Source: Siniperca chuatsi
Taxonomy: Eukaryota > Chordata > Actinopteri > Centrarchiformes > Sinipercidae
Assembly: GCF_020085105.1 (NCBI RefSeq)
Contig: NC_058048.1
Location: forward strand, 4,043,362 to 4,107,361
Length of the DNA: 64,000 bases
Reading direction: 5' to 3'
In this document: positions 19,317 to 50,953 of the stretch, one piece after another
Layout: each line of letters starts with the position of its first letter
Numbering within the stretch: position 1 is the stretch's first letter
The notes under the pieces: model-generated
Databases searched by the model: none
What the model was told of the DNA's origin: nothing
What the model saw: only the letters and a program-made list of their open reading frames with translations
Position numbers and translations under genes: made by a program

Positions 19317-19397
19317 GTGAGTTCATCCTTATACAGGGGCCATGCTAATCTTCCCTGTATTGAATCCAGTTCATCATATGTGCTGCCTGAGTCCCTC
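19317..19397 (-). pseudogene. U6 snRNA-like relic
   Basis: On the minus strand GGCAGCACATATGATGAAC, then AATACAGGGAAGATTAGCAT and GGCCCCTGTATAAGGATGA follow the U6 order GGCAGCACATAT, ATACAGAGAAGATTAGCATGGCCCC and AAGGATGACACGCAAA. The ACAGAGA box reads ACAGGGA, the U6 GCGCAAGG block is changed, and no T-run terminator follows. A retroposed or decayed copy, not a working gene. Confidence 0.82.
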
Positions 19398-19909
19398 ATG
19401 GGAGAAGGAGTAGAGGAAGCACAAAAAGGGTTTTGGGGGGAGGGTTGTGAGGACTGAGACAAACAGGAGCGAAAGGGGTTAACAGGGCGGCACATAAACT
19501 TTTTTTTCACATAGCACTGGTGCTACAGAGTTGAAAGTTTTGTAGCACAGGCCACAAAATTATACCACGAGTATAAAATGTTTGTTACTATCAAAACAAC
19601 CACAAGTAGTGCAGTTCATCACTTAAACAGGCATGTGACTGGCAAGGGACATTAATGTTGCATACAGAGCACACAAAATCCAAACCTTAACACGAAATGT
19701 TTTCAGACAAACATTTTCTTTATTTGCCCATAATAGTGAATTGCAGGGATATACATCCATATATTACGCTGAGCAGGGATGGAATGAGTACTAGAATACT
19801 GTACTCAAGTAAAAGTACTGTAAATACATTTAATTTATTTTATTTTACTAAGTAAATGTAAAAGTACTTGTGTAAAAATGTACTTAGATAAAAGTAAAAA
19901 GTAGGTCAT

Positions 19910-20337
19910 CTGCTGCTGCTGGTTGGGTTGAGAAAGAAAGAGAGAGAGAGAGAGAGCAAGAGAGCATACGGTAGCACAATGCAAATTCCACATATAATTT
20001 TAAATATATATAATTTAATATAATAATAATCGAGTCCAGTTAGTAACATGCATTAATGGGAAAATAATGTGTACAGATGGAGAAGGAGAGTAGAGGTGCA
20101 TCATGGGAAGTACAGGAGTCAAGGCCTATAGCACCATAACTAATACAACTTGCAATGTTATGTAGGTGAAAAAAGGCAGTCCTTGACATTTGTTTCATGT
20201 GGGAGTTAAAGGACATGTCCTGATCAAAGACAACTCCGAGGTTCCTTACGGTGTTGCTGGAGGCCAGGGCAATGCCATCTATGGTATGTAATGGCAAGAA
20301 CAAACAGACTGCATGATTGTCAAACATACACATGGCT

Positions 20338-20338
<1 letters not shown>
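19910..20338 (-). mobile_element. Internally deleted L2-like LINE copy (copy C)
   Basis: Minus strand shows HTIDGIALASSNTVRNLGVVF, SFNSHMKQMSRTAFFHLHNI (C-terminal reverse-transcriptase region) joined abruptly to 3' UTR sequence that resembles 60290-60670, including GTAGCACAATGCAAATTCCACAT and a (GA)n tract at 19935-19957. A deletion removed the rest. Confidence 0.75.
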
Positions 20339-20377
<39 letters not shown>

Positions 20378-20391
20378 TATGTGTTAAAAGA

Positions 20392-21198
20392 CTAACACTT
20401 AGAGGGAGAGAGGATCAAGAGTTTGATGGCCACAGGCAGGAATGACTTCCTGTGGCGCTCTGTGGTGCATTTTGGGGGGATGAGTCTTCCGCTGAAGGTA
20501 CTCCTTTGTTTGACCAGCACGTCATGGAGTGGGTGGGAGACACTGTCCAAGATGGCATGTAGTTTGGCCAGCATCCTCCTCTCTGACACCACCGACAGAG
20601 AGTCCAACTCCAACCCCACAATGTCACTGGCCTTACGGATCAGTTTGTTGAGCCTGTTAGCATCCGCTGCCCTCAACCTGCTGCCCCAAAATGCAACAGC
20701 ATACAGGATAGCACTGGCCACCACAGACTCATAAAACATCTTCAGTATTGTCTGGCAGATGCTGAAGGACCTCAGCCTCCTCAGAAAATAGAGGCGGCTC
20801 TGGCCCTTCCTGTACAGGGCTTGAGTGTTCTTAGCCCAGTCCAGTTTATTGTCCATATGTACTCCCAGGTACTTGTAATCCGCTACAATGTCCACACTGA
20901 CTCCCTGGATGGAAACCGGGGTCACTGGTGCCTTGGCCCTTCGTAGATCTACAACCAGCTCCTTAGACTTTGTCGCATTGAGCTGCAGATGGTTCTGCTC
21001 ACACCATGAGACAATGTTCCCCACCACAGCCCTGTACTCAGTCTCATTACCACCGCTGATACATCCCACCACAGCAGAGTCATCAAAAAACTTCTGAAGG
21101 TGGCAGGTCTCTGTGTGGTGGCTGAAGTCCGTGGTGTAGATGGTGAAGAGGAAGGGAGAGAGGACACTCCCCTGAGGGGCCCCAGTGTTGCTGACCAC
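20392..21198 (-). pseudogene. LINE reverse transcriptase C-terminal part (268-residue open frame)
   Basis: Opens in the conserved NTGAPQGSVLSPFLFTIYT. The active-site region is KFFDDSAVVG, followed by WCEQNHLQLN and TKSKELVVDLRR (primer-grip side), DYKYLGVHMDNKLDW, FYESVVASAILYAVAFWG and SERRMLAKLHAIL. The catalytic Asp pair is kept. The fingers domain upstream is in other frames and partly lost, so the open frame is only a piece of the enzyme. Confidence 0.92.
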
Positions 21199-22078
21199 GC
21201 TGTCACAAGCTTGCCGGCTTGTCCAGGTGGGTGTGGATGCGGTTCAGCAGGAAGATGATGGCATTCTCAACTCCCAGCCGGGGATGGTAGGCGAACTGAA
21301 GGGGATCCAGGAGGGGTCTGACCATGGGCTACATCTGTTCCAGCACCAGTCTCTCCAGGGTCTTCATTATGTGGGAGGTCAGTGCCACCGGTCTGTAGTC
21401 CTTTGAGCCACTGGGACGCGGCGTCTTCGGCACAGGAACGAGGCAAGATGTCTTCCACAAAACAGGGACCCTTTGAAGACTCAAGCTCAGGTTGAAGACA
21501 TGTTGAAGGACTCCACATAGCTGGGGCGCACAGGCTTTTTCCCCCCTGGAGCTAACGCCATCCAGGCCAGTTTCATCACTTGTCCTCTCACCTGGTCAGC
21601 AGTCAGGCACACAGCAGAGGTTACAGGCAGGGGAGGGGGGGAGTCATTAGTAGTGTGAAGAGGGCCGTTAGCCTGAGAGCCAGTTGAGGGGGGAGTAGGA
21701 CTCTCCCAGGTAGGTGGGGCAGGGGGGAGCAGAGTACTCAGAGGAGCTTGAGGGCTGACAGCAGCTGTGTTAGAGGGGGGATGAGCAGGAGCCGGTGTGT
21801 CGAATCTGTTAAAGAACAGATTAAGTTTGTTGGCCCTGTCCAAGCTGCCTTCAACTGAAGCCAGTGATGCTCTTCATGCCGCTCCAGACCTCTCTCATAT
21901 TGTTCTGCTGGAGTTTCCGCTCCAGCTTCCTCCTGTACTTCTCCTTGGCCTCCCTGATCTTCACCTTCAGGTCGGCCTGGATTGCCCTCACCTCCTCCCT
22001 ATTACCATCAGTAAAGGCCCTCCTCTTGGCATTCAGGATGTCCTTGATGTCCTTTGTTACCCACGGTTTGTTATTTGA

Positions 22079-22643
22079 TTAACAATGGACCATCTTAGTT
22101 GGGACATTGCAGTCCACACAGAAGTTAATGTAGCCAGTAATACACTCAGTGAGCCCATCAATGTCCTCTCTATGAGGCTCACAGACTGCATCCCAGTTTG
22201 TCACCTCAAAACATTCCTGCAGTGTCTCATATACCTCCTCTGACCATCTCCTCACTGTCCTTGTGGTCACAGGCTGCCTTTTGACCAGCGTCACATAGCA
22301 GGGTTTGAGGTGAACCAGGTTGTGGTCTGACCTACCCAGGGGGGAGGAGGGGGGGAGAGCTGTATGCGTCCTTAACGTTAGCATACAGCAGGTCCAGTGT
22401 CCTCTCCTCTCTAGTAGGACAATTCACATACTGGGTGAAATTAGTCAGTGTTGTTGAAACACTGACATGGTTGAAGTCACCCAAGATTAATATGAGTGCA
22501 CTCGGGTGTTGAGTCTGGAGTTGTGCTATGGTGGTGTGAGTGGCGTTGCACGCCAATGCCGGGTTAGCAGAGGGGGGGATGTAAACAGCCACAACAATGG
22601 CATATGAGAATTCACGTGGCAGATAATATGGCCGGAGTCCCAC
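22079..22643 (-). pseudogene. LINE AP-type endonuclease domain (frameshifted)
   Basis: Two overlapping frames carry the domain: AIVVAVYIPPSANP and ILGDFNHVSVS in the first, then GRSDHNLVHLKPCY in the second. GDFN and SDH are the metal and catalytic motifs of this endonuclease. A frameshift in a run of G near 22337-22352 splits it. Confidence 0.88.
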
Positions 22644-22904
22644 AGCTAACAGTTCAATGTCCGGGCTACAGATACTCTGCTTGATAGTAACGTGGCCAGG
22701 GTTACACTATCTGTTGTTAACCAGAACAGCAAGCCCGCTGCCTTTACGCTTACCGCTGATCCCTGTGGGCCTGAATAGTCTGAAAGCCGTTGATGGAAAT
22801 GTTATGATCCGGGATATCCTGGTGTAGCCATGTCTCTTAGAAGAACATCAAACTACACTCACGGAACTCGGTCTGACCCAGCTAGCGCCGTTAGCTTGTC
22901 CATT

Positions 22905-23228
22905 TTATTTGCCGGTGATCTCACGTTGCCCATGACGAGCAGAAGGCAGACACGGCTTAAATCTCTTGTTCTTAAGTCTCTTTTGTCTGCACCCCTCTCT
23001 CTTCCCTTGCCGCTTCGTTCCACCTCTGCATCCTCGGTGTGTCCTCCTCCGGATCTCAGTGGGGACATCGGTAGTCCTGGGCGCCATGCCGCTCGGCTTT
23101 AGCGCGATCAGCTGTTCCCTAGTGTAAAAAATGCGGCCAAACAGCTGATCTACAGCGGTGCCCTGACAGAGTAGCAGGTGAAGAAGCTCCACGGCGAAAA
23201 AAAGTACTAAAACACTTTCTACGCTCAT
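22905..23228 (-). pseudogene. LINE N-terminal frame
   Basis: Begins MSVESVLVLFFAVELLHLLL, then runs into a very Arg/Lys-rich stretch (RRRTHRGCRGGTKRQGKREG). It precedes the endonuclease in the element. It is frameshifted before the conserved endonuclease start. Confidence 0.7.
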
Positions 23229-23418
23229 TTTCGTAAAGAGCGTAGTTTAAATTATACTTACACACAAGTTACCCAAGTTTGGAAGAAAAAGGAAAGCTAA
23301 AAGTTGGAAAAAGTAAGACGACGAGACAGAGCTACGTCAACAGGCAGCATGCATGTTGGTGCATGCGCACTATAGAAGAAGACTATAGGGTCGGCATAAG
23401 ACCATTCTGATCCAAACA

Positions 23419-23420
23419 CC

Positions 23421-23451
<31 letters not shown>

Positions 23452-23459
23452 GAAGAAGA
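23419..23459. repeat. (AAG)n microsatellite
   Basis: About twelve AAG units with one TAG interruption, just beyond the 5' side of the LINE. Confidence 0.9.
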
Positions 23460-24464
23460 CATGCGCAGCTCCAGGCCACTGAATGAGGTCAGAGGCATGA
23501 ATACACTACGTACACACATGCATGTGGTTGTTGCTCTCAGCCGCATGCACGAGAGTGTCTGACCACAGGTGTGTAGTACTAGTTTGCCTTCAGGATTTCT
23601 GCCAGAAATGATTTCATTAGCAAGATGATGAGCATGATTTCATTCTTATTGAGAATGACTTCCCGATGGAAGCCGAAACAGTGTCTGAAAACAGTGTCCA
23701 GATGACTATGACTGAAACCTTTTCTACGATAGAACACTCCTGGATGAATGAGGGACTACACCGTCTTCATTAGCAAGGTTTTTTGGAAGTATGAGCATAT
23801 GAGTAGATAAATGAGCCTTGGATTATAATGCACGAGTTGTGTGAGAGTTTTTAAACAGATGTTTTGATATAGTTTTGCTATTTTAAAAACGGGAGCGCCA
23901 TCAACTTCAACAAGTCTGGATAGCGTGTTTTGGATTCATTCTACATTCACATGGAGGCATTGGCATGCGGGGAAAAATAATCTTCAGGAATCCAAGGCAA
24001 CATGGGGTGAGTAACTGATTTACAGATCTTTTTGGGGTGAAGTGCTCCTTTAGGTTAGTTAGCATGCATGTTAGTACCTCTACTTGGTTTTTCACTGCAG
24101 AGTTCCCCTCAGTGTAGGCTGTTTGTCGTAGTGACGCTATTCCAGCAGTTAGGAAACAACACACGGGAGCTTTACTTTGGTCTTGAGAAGCTGGAGCCTT
24201 TAGTTTGACAAACTGTAACCTACGCTGTACATTTACTGCCAGACTGCCAGCTTCACTGCTCCCGTTTTCTCTGCACCGCTGCATTCAGCATCACTCTCTC
24301 GCTCAGCGTCACTCTCTTGCTCAGCCACACGCTCTCTACTCACACTTCTTGCCACGTGTTATACAGACCGGCGAGGCGGAATGACGGTGCAACAATTCCG
24401 CCTTGAACAGGCAGTGTAAAATGGGCTAATGACACCAACTCAGCTGAGAAGTGAATTGAATCTG

Positions 24465-24740
24465 AGCATCGAGGGTGAGTGGCAGTACCTCCAAGGCTAA
24501 GGCCACGGCACCCCGCTGCAAAACTGTTGATCACTCCCTTCAGGTTGGTAGTGAGTCACTGCCCCCAAAATTTAGGGTAAGATGGAACAAGGGGTGGTTT
24601 AGTGCCGCATCAGAGGCAATGCGGCCGCTGTATGGGACCATCACTGTGAAGAGGGAGCTGAGCCTGATGCCTGCGGGACGCCTCTCTGTGGAGGTATTCT
24701 GAGAATGTCCTAGTGGGAGGAGACGATATATTTTTTTCAC
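24465..24740 (+). mobile_element. Fragment of another LINE reverse transcriptase
   Basis: Reads TSKAKATAPRCKTVD, SLQVGSESLPP, then FSAASEAMRPLYGTITVKREL joined to a shortened end PAGRLSVEVF. The pattern resembles fish LINE C-terminal regions (SLxVGGExLPQ..., VKRELS, MPPGRLPGEVF). There are several internal deletions. Confidence 0.6.
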
Positions 24741-24779
24741 TGGCCATTAATAAACTGACAGATTTAACTGAATTAGTTA

Positions 24780-26020
24780 TATCAGTGTTTATTGCTCTCC
24801 AAAATCTGTTTTCAAAAGAGACAACAACAACAACAGAAAGATTGTCAATACATTGTTAGCAAAATGTGAGCAGACTTCCAGTTACAATAATTTTTCTTTG
24901 GTTGTTCTCTAAGTGCTCAGTATACTTGTAATGTGCAGTCCTGATGCAAACTTAAAAAACAATTGTTTCTTCTTCTTTTTTTTTTTTTACATATTACATA
25001 ATTCAAATTAAACATGAAACTTCAGATAGCACCAAACATGACTGCATGAGCATGATTTGTCCTTGTGACATTACTGGATGTAGTGTAGACACAAAAGAAT
25101 AGTGATACAGTAATTCATCTATTTTGCTGAAATACATTTATATAATTACATATGCATATATTACTACAGATAATATAGTACAATATAAAATGATTAAGGC
25201 TGAACAAGTTTTATTTCAACTAAGACTTTCAAGATTTTAGATTATATTATGGAAGTACAAAAAATACCAAATTTCGGTAGACAATCATGATAAAGCTTAA
25301 TTTACAACTATCAACATGTTAGAAAACAATCTAGCTCCAACAATGATTTGATATTCACACACAGGAAGATAATGTTTTGGGACTCCAAACTGTCATATGA
25401 CAACAGAAATATAGAACAAAAACTAGCTCAAACAACCTGCTTTCATCGAGTGTTTCAGGCACAATACATCAAACTTATTCTCCAGTGCAACCATTTGTCC
25501 TTTGTTTTTTTTGACTAATAGAGCAATGTAAACACTCTGTTTGTATTTGCTTTTCTCAAGGGGGCAGTTTTGTGGACCAACGTCCACTCCAACACTGAAA
25601 GAGTGGAAGCACACAGTGTAGAATAAACATGCATGTCCACTCTAATAAGTGCTACTGTATCACATCCGCCTTATTCTCAAAGGCGGAAGGAATATGAAAT
25701 GTACAGTACATGCTGCTGAATGTGGTTCAGTCTCTTTGTCCTCCTCACTGCTGATCTAACTTTGTGCGCAGGAGTTAAGTCCTGATGTCTGAGGTAAAAC
25801 AGGAATATGTTGATTTATAAGATTACTCTTCACTGCCCTCCACAGTTGTTGGCAGTAGAACAGATCAGAATTGATGTTCTGTCCTTTTAGCAGCAGTGTG
25901 TAAAATGAAATGAAACAAACTCCCACATGAGATAGGTTGTTTTCTGTGCACAGAAAAGAGACTAGGTCTGGAATGATATTAGGGAGGGCCTTGAGATTTG
26001 GAGGATGAGCCAAGCAAAAC
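24780..26020 (-). terminator. abcg4: abcg4 3' UTR with candidate polyadenylation signals
   Basis: AT-rich, non-repetitive sequence follows the abcg4 stop. Minus-strand AATAAA words lie at 25215-25210 and 24793-24788. Dispersed repeat sequence begins just beyond the second, so a 3' UTR of 0.8-1.2 kb is likely. Inferred from sequence only. Confidence 0.45.
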
Positions 26021-46012
<19,992 letters not shown>

Positions 46013-47395
46013 ACCAGCTTTCTGTCTGTGGGAGGAAGGCTAGGGAAGAGGGAAAGCAAAGAGAAGGATAAAAGGTAGTAAAGGTAAGAAAGGCAAACTC
46101 AGAAAAAGAACGAGATCAGTCATGCTTCATTATCTGCTGACGTGTCAAATTTTATACCTGCACCTTGCTAGCATATTTGAAAGTCATTTAATAAAGGTTC
46201 TCAGTCCATACTGAAACAACAGAAGGGCACTTGAGCCAGTCAGCAGCTTAACTTTATGCCCAAAAACAGAAGAAGAGAAGGAAAATACTTTCTGCTATTT
46301 GTTAACTGACGTTTTACCCTTTTTCAATTCAGTGTTTGTTTCTAACACAGCAAGCGTACAGCTCATGAATGAGTGTGACAGTTGTTCGGAGTGATCATGA
46401 AGTGTAACTGCTTTTGAAGGCAATAAACGAATACATGGTCGTCAAAGAATATCCACTGGAAGACATGCCAAAACAAACACAGCCTGGACCTTTGTTTGGA
46501 TTCTTAATAATATGTCAGGTTTTTTCTTTTATAAAGCTCAACTTTCCCGTCCACACTACCATGAGTCTGGCATTTTTTCTCCATTTTCACAGCTGGAGAA
46601 TCCAGTGTTGGCATGGAAGGAAGGCCAAAACAAAGAGGAAAGGATAGTTCTTCAAATGTATCTGCTTTTGTGGTGGTGACATGCCCTTACTACCAACAGA
46701 ACATGACCACTATACGCACAAAATACTCACACATGCTCACATACACATAATACAATAACAATACACATACAGAACATATAAAGCTCAGTATGGCGTTCAG
46801 CTTCCAGAGAGATGATCTGTTTAGATACAAGAACAGGCCTGACCTCAAAGGCTGGCGACATACTGTAAAGGTTCACTAGAAAAAGTGGTAACATTGGATT
46901 GCCAAAGTTTTTGAAGAGAGATGAATTTGGCTGTCTATTCCAGATTGATTTTAAATGAAGCAATGACTGAAGTGCAGATGGTCAGCTTGGATTTAATAGA
47001 GTTCACTTCACTGACTATGGTATAATGTCCATGCCAAATATTTGCAAACTTTATGACATTCCCATCAACCTTAGCTGTACTTTGTTTTTAGTTGTAATTA
47101 GCAAATTGCATACAAACATGATGAACTAACATTGGGAAAATGGTTACCATTACCTGCTTAAAATCAGCATGTTAGCATTATCACTGTGAGCATGTTAGCA
47201 TGTAAGCTTATAAAGGTTAACTCAACTCTTTCTAATGGATTTTCTCACAGTTCTGTTCCCGAGCCACACCAGTGCTTCAGTGTCAATAGACAGATACACA
47301 CATAAAGTAACCAGGTGGAAGAGACAGAGTGCTGAATGTCTGCAGAGTGCTGATGATGCAGAGACAGTGGTGAGTAACAGCATGTCTCAGTAGGC

Positions 47396-47426
<31 letters not shown>

Positions 47427-47446
47427 GTGAGAGAGAGAGAGAGAGC
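47396..47446. repeat. (GT)n-(GA)n compound microsatellite
   Basis: About 14 GT units, a short spacer, and about eight GA units. Confidence 0.9.
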
Positions 47447-50365
47447 GAGCATGTGTGTCTGAGTAGGATCCCATTGCCTGGTAAGTACAGACAGCTCAAT
47501 ATCACTTATGATAAAGACATTTGTAGTCAGGCCTCTCATCAACCATGTCTCATATGAATTACAATCCAGTTAGTTTCTGCCCGGATTCCATTCACTGGGA
47601 AGGGTTTTTGGTTTGGGAGTAGTTTGATGTTCTTATACTGCAGTGAAAAGTCATAGAGAAGAGGTAGCAGTGGATGGTTGGGTGTACAAAACACTCCACC
47701 ACCACCACCAGTGTCTAGACTCCAGGGGATCCTGTCCTATCTCCTATCTTCATTTATGCCTATGCCTAATGAAATACTTCATTGATGAAGTCTCACTAAT
47801 CTCTCTAAAACGAAAAATCACACCATCGTACATAAGCTGAGTATCATTTTAAGGGGACCTCCAGTGCAAATGGCTAATATTTTGGTCACTGGCACAGATG
47901 ATTCAGTATAGTCAGTTCAGCTTGAAGATTTGATGTTAAAGATTTGTTCGTATGTGTACTGAACACCTCTACTGGTGATAGTTCATTATTAGTCCAGCTT
48001 CAATGGAAATTTATATACGTTTCCTGGAAAAAGATATTTTAGGTATGACCAACGTCAGACAGAATCCATTTCCATTGTCCAGGCAGGACTCTAAGCAGCA
48101 GAAATATGCAATCTCTCCTGTGATCGCGAGGTGATTAATGATCATCGAAATGGAGATACGTCTAATCTACTTTCTTCTGAGCAGACCACTGTAAAAACGG
48201 TTCCCAAGTCTGAGGTGGTACAGTAATTTGTCCTTTTTGAGACAGAAGTCTCATTTAATCACTCATGGGGTTCTTAATCCCCTTGGGGATTAAAATCAAC
48301 TTTCTTTTCTACCCTTGATCTGCTTGGAGCCAGAGGGGGATGGAGTTACTTGCTTGGGAAAAAATCTGCAGACTCAGGTACACTACCAAGCACCAAGCCA
48401 AAGTTAATGTATGGGAATTGACTGCTCCTTCATTTGCCCTCCAGATCACACCTCCACGCAGACACATTTTAAGGAGAGAGAAGCCAAAGAAAAGTCTTTT
48501 CTGGGTGTCAAATGGTCCTGATAAGGACGAGGCAGGGAAACAGAGAGACACGTTGCGTATGCCAACATGTCACGAGTCAACCTGGATGGGCCTGCACTGT
48601 TCTGGACGAGAGGAACTGTCCAATGAGGAGAGAGAGGAAAGGCAGAGAACTCAGTGACCTGGGATCCTACCGCTTCAGATTATCTACAGTTCATCACTGT
48701 TACACCTGTATCTGACTCTTAAGACTTGATGCCGAAATACAGCTGGATTAAAGGCCCATTAGAATCAAATAAAGTGGTCACAACTAAATGGAGACATCAA
48801 AGTGATGATAAAAAATCATGCCAATTACCTGGTTTAATTGGAATGAACTCAGAACTCAGAAAGTCTACAAATGTGTGCCATAAGTCTCTCAAAAAAAAAA
48901 AAGAGCACATACCCTGTTGTATTATGCGCTCTGGTTTACAGCACTTAATAATGCTATGAAATATAGCTCAAGCAAACACCCACTACAGTGTTGGCTCTAG
49001 AACTAATATCCAAGAGGGGCACGAGGCCTATAGCAGGGGGCACCAAATTACTCGAAAGTGGCAATGTAGTCGTGTATAGTAAATGTGAAACCATTTGGTG
49101 GTATGTTCCCCGGGAGAAAATGTTAAGAAAAAAATCACAAAAATTGTGCATTCTCGTCGCATTCCTTATAATCTGACTAAAAACACAAGGAGAAATCACT
49201 TAGCTAGGTGTAGCCTTAATAAATGCAAGGACAAGCATCTTTTACATTGACCGAAATGTTTTACCCAAACACACATAAGGTAACACATAACGAGGTCAGA
49301 GCATGTTGACAACACAGAAAAAACATTCAAATAATCTCACTGTGTTTGTATTTACAGACTGAATGTTAAATAAAAACAACACCCTCACTGGGGCGTGGTC
49401 ATAACAGATTTCATAACAGAACATTAGTTTCTGGTTGTCACATAGCGAATCTATTCATAGGTCAATATAGCATATACCAAATAATTACGGCAGTATGCAC
49501 ACAATAACACGGTGGGACATTTAAGCAGCAAAACTAAAAACTGTAGTTATAAACTTGACAGGACAGGGAACTCTCAAGAGGAAACAGAATTAAACTTTTA
49601 GCTTCTGAAATAATTATTTTTAGACAGCTCTGATGGAGCTCAGGATTTATCAGGACGGCTGCTTTACTTGACCTTTTGGATGTGTAGAAGAACACAGAAC
49701 AATAATTAAGAATTAAATAATGAATTAAGTTACGCTGCTGTGCCTCGTGCATAAAAGTGCACAGCTTCTCTCTTAATGGGGAGACGCTTCACCCTATTTC
49801 AACCACCCGCAACCCATCCGCCATTAATCGCAATGTTCATTTTTATGACCCAGCCTGCCCAATCTATTATCACTCATAACAGTCTTATGCGATCCGCACA
49901 TAAAGCCCCCTCTGCTTCTGGTTGTTATTTGTAGAGTAGATTATTTTCAGTTAAAGTCAGTATCCACAGTCAGCAGGACGTGGAGCCAACTCTGACCCAC
50001 TATCAATTAGGCTTTTCACACTTGCATCTCTGAGCCCTGGTCTAATTCGCCCTGGTTACCTGGCATTCTCATCGTGACCACAAGACTTCAGGAAGTCACT
50101 GCTGACTCTCTTAATATCGATCATATAGCCTAGAATGGTATAGATATTTTCATCTAATTCGGCAAAAAAACAAACAAGGGCATTTCCCAGCTGGACGTTT
50201 ACCCAGGAGACTGATGTTCATGTCCCATGTGAAACCAGAAGTCAACGTTGAATTATTTTAACTTGTTACGTCACGTGACTTATGTTACGTCTCCAGGACT
50301 TTGCCCCAGGAGACCGCTGTTCGTGTCCCATGTGAAACCAGAAGTCAACGTTGACTTATTGTAAC

Positions 50366-50726
50366 TTAAAGTTCCGGTGTGTAGCATTTAGTGACATCTA
50401 GCAGTGAAATTGCAGTGCAACCATTTGAATACCGCTCGCCTCACCCTCCCCTTCCAAGCGTGTAGGAGAAACTATGGTGGCCGCAAAACTCGCGAAAAAT
50501 GCAAATGGCCCTATCTAGACCCAGTGTTTGGTTTGTCTGTTCTGGGCTACTGTAGAAACATGGCAGTGCAACATGGCGACCTCCGTGGAAGGAGGCTTAT
50601 TCTAAGGTAATGAAAACACAACGATTTTATTTTCAGGTGATTATGTACTAATGAAAACATACTTAGAAATATTATATTCCATTTCTGCCAATAGCTCCTC
50701 CTAAATGTTGAATGTTGGACCTTTAA
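50366..50726 (+). mobile_element. MITE with AAAGGTCC ends (copy 2)
   Basis: TTAA at both ends. The left end reads TTAAAGTTCCGGTGTGTAGC; the right end, reversed, reads TTAAAGGTCCAACATTCAACATTTAGG. The body matches copy 1 at 37257-37612 in the opposite orientation (GTGTAGGAGAAACTATGGTGGC, CTACTGTAGAAACATGGC). Confidence 0.82.
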
Positions 50727-50825
50727 GTCACGTGACTTACTTGACTTTTGTGACTTACGTAACTTACGTAACTAACGTAACTAATGTACTTATTATTTTT
50801 TAAGATTATTTTTTCGGCATTTCTG

Positions 50826-50953
50826 CTTTATTTGCTAGTCACAGTAGAGAGAGACTGTAAAAGCAGGGGAGAGTGAGGGGATGACATGCAGCAAAGGGCC
50901 CGTGGTAAGGACTCAAGGATATATGGTATGCGCTCTACCAGCTGAGCTGCGTA
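50826..50953 (-). mobile_element. Possible tRNA-related SINE fragment
   Basis: Includes GGGGATGACATGCAGCAAAGGG and GCGCTCTACCAGCTGAGCTGCG. The second phrase is the complement of a tRNA D-arm/A-box style GCAGCTCAGCTGGTAGAGCGC. The rest does not fold as a whole tRNA and no B box is clear. Confidence 0.55.

Larger units (their letters stand above)
20340..23335 (-). mobile_element. Near full-length but broken non-LTR retrotransposon (LINE)
   Basis: Minus-strand order: a basic N-terminal frame (23228-22905), an apurinic-type endonuclease (22643-22079) and reverse transcriptase (21198-20392), about 3 kb in all. The polyprotein is spread over several frames with stops between, so it is dead. An (AT)n tract at 20343-20372 marks the 3' side. 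It is a different family from the copies ending in TTGAATTGAATT. Family assignment beyond 'endonuclease-bearing LINE' is not possible by eye; an L2/CR1-like type is the best guess. Confidence 0.9.

Noticed and set aside
20392-21198. 268-codon open frame, longest in the window, as a host gene
   Set aside because: Its sequence is a LINE reverse transcriptase (GAPQGSVLSPFLF, FFDDSAVV) lying in a recognisable element with endonuclease sequence upstream.
48340-48657. 105-codon open frame as a host exon
   Set aside because: No family signature, no clear splice sites, and overlapping open frames on the other strand.
50925-50950. A tRNA gene
   Set aside because: Only an A-box-like phrase is present; no full cloverleaf, B box or terminator, so a SINE fragment is likelier.
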